A stretch of 64,000 bases of DNA, from positions 1 through 64,000 of the forward strand of contig CALHWY010000030.1 in the NCBI GenBank assembly GCA_938040055.1, given 5' to 3'. A model generated the notes under the pieces. That model saw only the letters and a program-made list of their open reading frames with translations. It ran no database searches and had not been told where the DNA came from. Origin of the DNA: an uncultured Endomicrobiia bacterium. GTDB lineage: Bacteria > Elusimicrobiota > Endomicrobiia > Endomicrobiales > Endomicrobiaceae. Position numbers and translations under genes: made by a program. Of the stretch, positions 59,670-64,000 are shown in pieces; position 1 is the first letter of the stretch; every line of letters begins with the position of its first letter.

Positions 59670-60248
59670 ATGGAAAGAACGGTCAAAATTTTATGCGCCG
59701 TTTTGCTGCTGCTATACGGTTTGCCGGTTTTTGCCGGCCGCAATTTAAAAATAACCGCTTTGCAGGAAAGCAAAGACGGCGGCGGCAAATACGATATTGT
59801 GCTTAACAATGCCGTCGCCGTTAAAAATATCGCTTTGAAAATCAAAAACGGTGCGAAAGAGGCGGAGTTTCCGATTTATTGTTCGAAAGGAAAAATCTAC
59901 AGGCAGTTTTCCGTGTTAAAGAGAGATTACGGAAATTATATAGCGGATTCGCTTTTCTTAAAAAAAGCCGAAGCGTTTGAAGGCGGCACAAATTTCCGGA
60001 TAAATAAATTTTCTTTAAATAAAAAAGAGGGAAGCATAAAAGCTTTTGCCTCGGTTATTTTTGAAGAGCTTCTGGAGGTGGAATGCAGGATTATGGAGGG
60101 AAAAAGAGGTTTGTGGACGGCATGGCCTGCTAATAACACTTCCGGAGGTTGGAAAGCCGAATTTGTATTTGAAGACAAAAAACTGAAAAAAAAGGTTGAG
60201 GAAAGTCTGGCGGAGAAATATAAAAATTTTAAAAATGAAAGAAAATAA
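59670..60248 (+). CDS. SpoVG-like domain protein with signal peptide
   Basis: 192 residues. The N-terminus TVKILCAVLLLLYGLPVFAG is a signal peptide. Residues about 25-105 are a short beta-rich part (LKITALQESKDGGGKYDIVL), and about 110-188 resemble SpoVG: SIKAFASVIFEELLEVECRI, MEGKRGLWTAWPANNTSGG and a C-terminal helix. Cytosolic SpoVG is a small nucleic-acid-binding regulator; an exported version is unusual. The gene overlaps the next by 14 bases and heads a three-gene operon with two diguanylate cyclases. Confidence 0.65.
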   Translation: MERTVKILCAVLLLLYGLPVFAGRNLKITALQESKDGGGKYDIVLNNAVAVKNIALKIKNGAKEAEFPIYCSKGKIYRQFSVLKRDYGNYIADSLFLKKAEAFEGGTNFRINKFSLNKKEGSIKAFASVIFEELLEVECRIMEGKRGLWTAWPANNTSGGWKAEFVFEDKKLKKKVEESLAEKYKNFKNERK

Positions 60249-61611
60249 GGTCGGCAAAAATCTTCTTTACATATTGTCGTCAATAGGCATGCCTGTGATA
60301 GCGGGAATACTTTTTGTCGTCTGGGCGGTGTTTTTCTTCAAAAATCCCGTGCCGGTTTTTCCTTTGGTGGCGATACTTGTTGCGGCTTTGTATTATTTTT
60401 CCGGATATATTCACAGCGGGGTGCTTGCGGCTTTTGCGGCGGCTGCGGCTTTTCTGGGGATAATGTTCGTGCACAATGCCGTGTCAATGCTTCTTGTCAT
60501 GCTTGAAATCGTCTGGCTTGCGGCGTTTTATTTTGTTCTTGAGCTTTACAGGCTCAAATATGTTTCAATGCAGAATAAAATGCAGGAAGAATTCGATATT
60601 CTTGACAGAGAGATAACCCTTAAAGATTCGGAGATTGCCGAAAACAATAAAAGAACGTCCGCAATAATACAGCAGATAGAAAATTTTCAGACGATGGGAA
60701 GGATGATCCAAAGCTTCGAAGCTTCGCTTAACGAGCAGGAAATAATAGAAAAATCGGGCGATCTGGCGGAAAGATTTATAGGCAAGGGAAACTGGAAACT
60801 TAAAAAAAACGTTTACGGAGACATATTTGCCAAATATATAAAAACTACGGGAATGCCATTGATAGTCACGGATTTGTCATCCGACAGACGTTTTCCAACT
60901 ATGCAAAACAGGTATTTCTCCATAATAGCGGTCCCGGTGGAAGTCAACGGCGTTTTCTGGGGAATACTCAGGGGAACCGCCTCGAAAAAGAACGCTTTCA
61001 AAGACGCAGATTTGCGCCTTCTTTCGATTTTATCCGGAATAGTCAGCACCGTTTTAAACAATGCTTATCTTTACCTTAAGATACAGGATCTTGCCATTAC
61101 CGACGGGCTTACGGGATTATATACGCAAAGCTATTTCAAAGAAAGACTGAAAGAAGAGATGAAGCGTTCAAAGAGCAACAGGGTGCCCCTTTCGGTCGCC
61201 ATACTCGATATAGATTTCTTTAAAAAAATAAACGACGCTTACGGGCATCAGGCCGGAGACGTCATATTGCGGCAGGTCGCGGCTCTTTTGAGAGGAAGGT
61301 TCAGGGAGACCGATCTTCTTTCAAGATACGGCGGGGAAGAGTTCGGCGTGATAATGCTGCATACCGACGAAAAAGAAGCGGAAAAAGTTCTTGAAGAAAT
61401 AAGGTCCAGCATTGAAAAAGAGAGGTTTTTTCTTCCAATAGAAAGTTATCATCCGGTACAGGTGCGAATAACCGTGAGCATAGGTTTTGCGGAACTCAAT
61501 AAAAAAACGGCCGCGGTTGAAGATGAAATAATTAAAAAAGCCGACAGGGCGCTTTATGAAGCGAAAAAGGCGGGCAGAAACTGCGTCGCGGGGTTTCAAA
61601 ATGGACAATAA
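60235..61611 (+). CDS. Membrane diguanylate cyclase with GAF domain, copy 1
   Basis: 458 residues. About four membrane helices at the N-terminus (VIAGILFVVWAVFFF, AFAAAAAFLGIMF), then a coiled coil (about 115-150), a GAF-like sensor (about 160-280) and a GGDEF domain (about 290-455). The active site is RYGGEEFGV, preceded by the inhibitory I-site RETD five residues before GGEEF, so both catalysis and product inhibition should work. It synthesises c-di-GMP. The ATG at 60235 lies inside the end of the SpoVG-like gene. Confidence 0.88.
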   Translation: MKENKVGKNLLYILSSIGMPVIAGILFVVWAVFFFKNPVPVFPLVAILVAALYYFSGYIHSGVLAAFAAAAAFLGIMFVHNAVSMLLVMLEIVWLAAFYFVLELYRLKYVSMQNKMQEEFDILDREITLKDSEIAENNKRTSAIIQQIENFQTMGRMIQSFEASLNEQEIIEKSGDLAERFIGKGNWKLKKNVYGDIFAKYIKTTGMPLIVTDLSSDRRFPTMQNRYFSIIAVPVEVNGVFWGILRGTASKKNAFKDADLRLLSILSGIVSTVLNNAYLYLKIQDLAITDGLTGLYTQSYFKERLKEEMKRSKSNRVPLSVAILDIDFFKKINDAYGHQAGDVILRQVAALLRGRFRETDLLSRYGGEEFGVIMLHTDEKEAEKVLEEIRSSIEKERFFLPIESYHPVQVRITVSIGFAELNKKTAAVEDEIIKKADRALYEAKKAGRNCVAGFQNGQ

Positions 61612-62935
61612 ATATACGCGGCTTTTAATTACCGTTTTTGTTTTATTTCTTTTATACTCTTTGATCCCCGGAGAAACGGGGATGATAGTCTGGGCTTATT
61701 CCGTCATGCTTGCGGGATTATGCTACGCAAGATGGATTAAAGAAGCCGTGATCGTGGGCAGTCTTCTGGCTTCTTTTTTTATGATCAAATACGCGGACGG
61801 ACATCTGCTGGTGTATGTTTTTTCCGTGGTTCTTTTTCTGTCGGTAATACCCATTCCTTTTTATTTCGCGGACAAAACCGCGAAAGAAAGAAACAAACTG
61901 TCGGCGAAAAATGCCGGGCTTAAAGAAAAATATACGGAAATTCTTATAGAGCATTCATATTCTTGCGAAGAAAGGCAGAAGTATGAAAAAAACATAGAGC
62001 GCATAATGCAGCTTTATATCACGGGCAGGGATCTGTTGAAAAGCATATACGAGCAGGATTTCCTGGAGAAAGTGATGAGAGCCGTTTGCGGCCGCGCGGG
62101 AGTGATAAGCGTGAATATATTTTTAAGAAATAAAGGGGGATGGGTTCCGGCGGCTTTTTCAAAAGCTTATCACAAAAACGAATGGATAAAATATATTGAA
62201 AACAATAAACATCTGGAACTGGAACAAAGGTATATAGCTGCGGAAGTTCCCGCTTTCTGCGGCCGCGGCGAAAGCGTGGTTTTCTGGCCTTTGAAAATAG
62301 AGAACAAGCTTTTAGGCTGCATTCTGCTTGTCGTGGAGAAGGCTTATGTTTCGCGTTATACGCAGGAAGGCGCCATTATGTGCCCGCAAATATCGCTGGG
62401 AGCAAAAAGGGTAAGTCTTTTTGCCGAGGTCAGCGAGCGTTCCAGAAATGACGGTTTAACCGGGCTTTACCTTAAAAGATATTTTATGGAAAGGCTTCGT
62501 TCGGAAATCAGGAGAGAAAAGCGCTATGCGGGAGGCTTCTGCATACTTATGATGGATATAGACCATTTTAAGAAAGTAAACGACAAATACGGGCATCTTG
62601 CGGGCGACAAAGTTCTTTGTTCGATAGCCAAAATACTTGTGGACTGCGTTCGTCCCGGAGACCTTGTCGGGAGATACGGAGGGGAGGAGTTTATAGCTTT
62701 TATGCCTATGGCCACGCAGTATGAGGCGCGTTCGGTGGCTTATGAAATCAATGCCGCCGCGGCCGGCAAAAAATTCCGCGAGAAAGGCGAACAGTTCAGT
62801 GTGACCATAAGCATAGGGATCAGCAGTTATCCCTACGGGGGAAAGACAATAGAGCAGATAATAGGGAATGCGGACAAAGCGCTTTATAAAGCCAAACAGG
62901 AAGGCAGGAATAAAGTCGTTTTATACGGCGGCTGA
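61601..62935 (+). CDS. Membrane diguanylate cyclase, copy 2
   Basis: 444 residues; start at the ATG at 61601, overlapping copy 1 by 11 bases. N-terminal membrane helices (ITVFVLFLLYSLIPG, VVLFLSVIPIPFYFA), a coiled coil, a GAF-like region (about 150-270) and GGDEF (about 285-440) with RYGGEEFIAF and I-site RPGD. It has the same layout as copy 1 and looks like an old tandem duplication with a diverged sensor half. Together they suggest two inputs to c-di-GMP level. Confidence 0.88.
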   Translation: MDNKYTRLLITVFVLFLLYSLIPGETGMIVWAYSVMLAGLCYARWIKEAVIVGSLLASFFMIKYADGHLLVYVFSVVLFLSVIPIPFYFADKTAKERNKLSAKNAGLKEKYTEILIEHSYSCEERQKYEKNIERIMQLYITGRDLLKSIYEQDFLEKVMRAVCGRAGVISVNIFLRNKGGWVPAAFSKAYHKNEWIKYIENNKHLELEQRYIAAEVPAFCGRGESVVFWPLKIENKLLGCILLVVEKAYVSRYTQEGAIMCPQISLGAKRVSLFAEVSERSRNDGLTGLYLKRYFMERLRSEIRREKRYAGGFCILMMDIDHFKKVNDKYGHLAGDKVLCSIAKILVDCVRPGDLVGRYGGEEFIAFMPMATQYEARSVAYEINAAAAGKKFREKGEQFSVTISIGISSYPYGGKTIEQIIGNADKALYKAKQEGRNKVVLYGG

Positions 62936-62948
62936 CTTTCCCGCTTTC

Positions 62949-62977
62949 TTGACTTGAATACGCGAAAAGGATATAAT
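62949..62977 (+). promoter_or_regulatory. Promoter of the ABC ATPase gene
   Basis: TTGACT (62949-62954), 17-base spacer, perfect TATAAT (62972-62977), 48 bases before the ATG. One of the strongest promoter matches in the window. Confidence 0.75.
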
Positions 62978-63024
62978 AATCGCGCATTTTATTTAAAAAT
63001 CAATAAATTTTTGTTGGGGGAAAG

Positions 63025-64000
63025 ATGGCCAGTATTATCTTCAAAAATGTGTGGAAACGTTACGGAAATTTAGATATCGTTAAGGATTTTAATCTTGAAA
63101 TTCCCGACAAATCTTTTTGCATACTGGTAGGGCCTTCGGGCTGCGGGAAAACTACTACTTTGCGTATGGTCGCCGGGCTTGAAGAAATTTCGGAAGGCGA
63201 AATATTTATAGACGACGTAAAAGTCAATGATATTCCCCCGAAAAACCGCGATATAGCCATGGTTTTTCAGAGTTATGCCCTCTATCCTCATATGACGGTA
63301 TATGACAATATGGCTTTCGGCCTGAAGCTGAGAGGATACAGCAAAAAGGAGATACGCCAGAGAGTCAACGAAGCCGCGGAGATTCTGGGCATAGGGCATC
63401 TTCTTGAAAGGCGCCCTAAACAGCTTTCCGGAGGGCAGAGACAGAGAGTCGCCGTAGGAAGAGCGATAGTAAGAAAACCGAAAGTGTTTTTGTTTGACGA
63501 ACCGCTTTCCAATCTTGACGCCAAACTCAGAGGACAGATGAGAGCCGAACTTAAAAAGCTTCACGAAAGGCTTCAAAGCACTATGATATACGTTACCCAT
63601 GACCAGACGGAAGCCATGACCATGGGCGACAGAATCTGCGTTATGAAAGAAGGCATTATCCAGCAGATAGCCGGACCGATAGAGCTTTATGACGAACCCA
63701 CCAATAAATTCGTAGCCGGGTTTATCGGAAGCCCTCCGATGAATTTTTTTGAAGTCGACATAGTCAATAAAAACGGCGAAATTTTCCTGAACGAAGGCAC
63801 TTTTGAAATAGCCGTGCCCAAACAGCATAAAGACAAGGTTATGGCGCATGCCGGAGCGAAAGCCGTCATGGGAATAAGGCCGGAAGACATATACGACAAA
63901 TTGTTCTATAATCTCGCCAACAAGGAAGTAAGCAGCTTCAGCGCGGCAGTAGAACTCGTCGAGCCTCTCGGAAGCGAGATATATCTTCATCTCAATACCG
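63025..64000 (+). CDS. Sugar ABC transporter ATPase, MsmX/UgpC type (partial, runs off window)
   Basis: Open from the ATG at 63025 (GGGGGAAAG before it) to the window end, 325 codons so far. Walker A is VGPSGCGKTTTLRM, the Q-loop VFQSYALYPHMTV, the signature LSGGQRQRVAVGRA, Walker B VFLFDEPLSNLDAKLR and the H-loop YVTHDQTEAM. After it come GSPPMNFFEV and MGIRPEDIYD of the C-terminal TOBE-type regulatory domain, typical of MsmX/UgpC/MalK ATPases that serve carbohydrate importers. No permease or binding protein is within the window; the family often energises several unlinked importers. Confidence 0.93.
   Translation, partial: MASIIFKNVWKRYGNLDIVKDFNLEIPDKSFCILVGPSGCGKTTTLRMVAGLEEISEGEIFIDDVKVNDIPPKNRDIAMVFQSYALYPHMTVYDNMAFGLKLRGYSKKEIRQRVNEAAEILGIGHLLERRPKQLSGGQRQRVAVGRAIVRKPKVFLFDEPLSNLDAKLRGQMRAELKKLHERLQSTMIYVTHDQTEAMTMGDRICVMKEGIIQQIAGPIELYDEPTNKFVAGFIGSPPMNFFEVDIVNKNGEIFLNEGTFEIAVPKQHKDKVMAHAGAKAVMGIRPEDIYDKLFYNLANKEVSSFSAAVELVEPLGSEIYLHLNT

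Overview
The window looks like a chromosomal segment of an anaerobic, fermentative, Gram-negative bacterium. Support for this: phosphate acetyltransferase, several radical SAM enzymes, an [FeFe]-hydrogenase-like sensor, lipoprotein and type I signal peptides, and an outer-membrane-barrel-like protein. Gene content and style (ankyrin giant, HfsB-like sensor beside a SpoIIE phosphatase, DUF1254/DUF1214 lipoproteins, giant multidomain proteins) make me think of Elusimicrobiota (Endomicrobium relatives) or Omnitrophota. That placement is inference from memory; no marker in the window proves it. I found no tRNA, rRNA, CRISPR array, transposase or phage gene.

Layout. 1-3.5 kb: pta, a TIM-barrel amidohydrolase and thrC. 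3.5-11.3 kb: a tightly packed run with many overlaps (DUF3467, cinA, thpR, HfsB-like sensor, SpoIIE phosphatase, DUF3078-like outer-membrane protein, NUDIX, Bax1-I, engB). 11.8-17.6 kb: TPR-like membrane protein, radical SAM protein, exonuclease III, two tandem DUF1254/DUF1214 lipoproteins, ComF. 18.2-22.9 kb: a secreted protein and a 1123-residue secreted ankyrin protein. 23-37.9 kb: the translation-linked block known from many bacteria (TIGR03960/DUF2344 radical SAM, RNase G, rplU, rpmA, obgE). Here it is split by an SGNH-like/TPR protein and by an inserted stretch with a GH81 endo-beta-1,3-glucanase, a SIR2-like protein, a small membrane protein and an oppositely oriented aminotransferase.

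38-54.8 kb is the most unusual part. A short secreted protein, followed by a decayed or unrecognised reading frame, leads into two tandem homologous giants (2389 and about 2863 residues) that fill 15.8 kb. Each combines an N-terminal signal segment, a TraB/ChaN-like domain, a CPBP (CAAX-type) membrane protease core with intact EExxxR/H/HxxxN motifs, a shared middle domain, a phosphohistidine swivel domain and a C-terminal PPDK-type ATP-grasp domain. The swivel-then-ATP-grasp order matches glucan water dikinases rather than PEP synthase, and no PEP/pyruvate barrel is present. This is my best candidate for an undescribed system.

55-64 kb: ychF, nitroreductase, TerC-family membrane protein, a LexA-like regulator with two helix-turn-helix segments, a signal-peptide-bearing SpoVG-like protein expressed from a probably leaderless transcript, two overlapping membrane diguanylate cyclases, and the start of an MsmX/UgpC-type ABC ATPase that runs off the window.

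Regulation readable from sequence: sigma70-like promoters before thrC, the ankyrin gene, GH81, rplU, the 38-kb locus, the LexA-like and SpoVG-like genes and the ABC ATPase; face-to-face overlapping promoters between the aminotransferase and rplU; a possible attenuator with a short leader reading frame before the aminotransferase; and several terminator hairpins.
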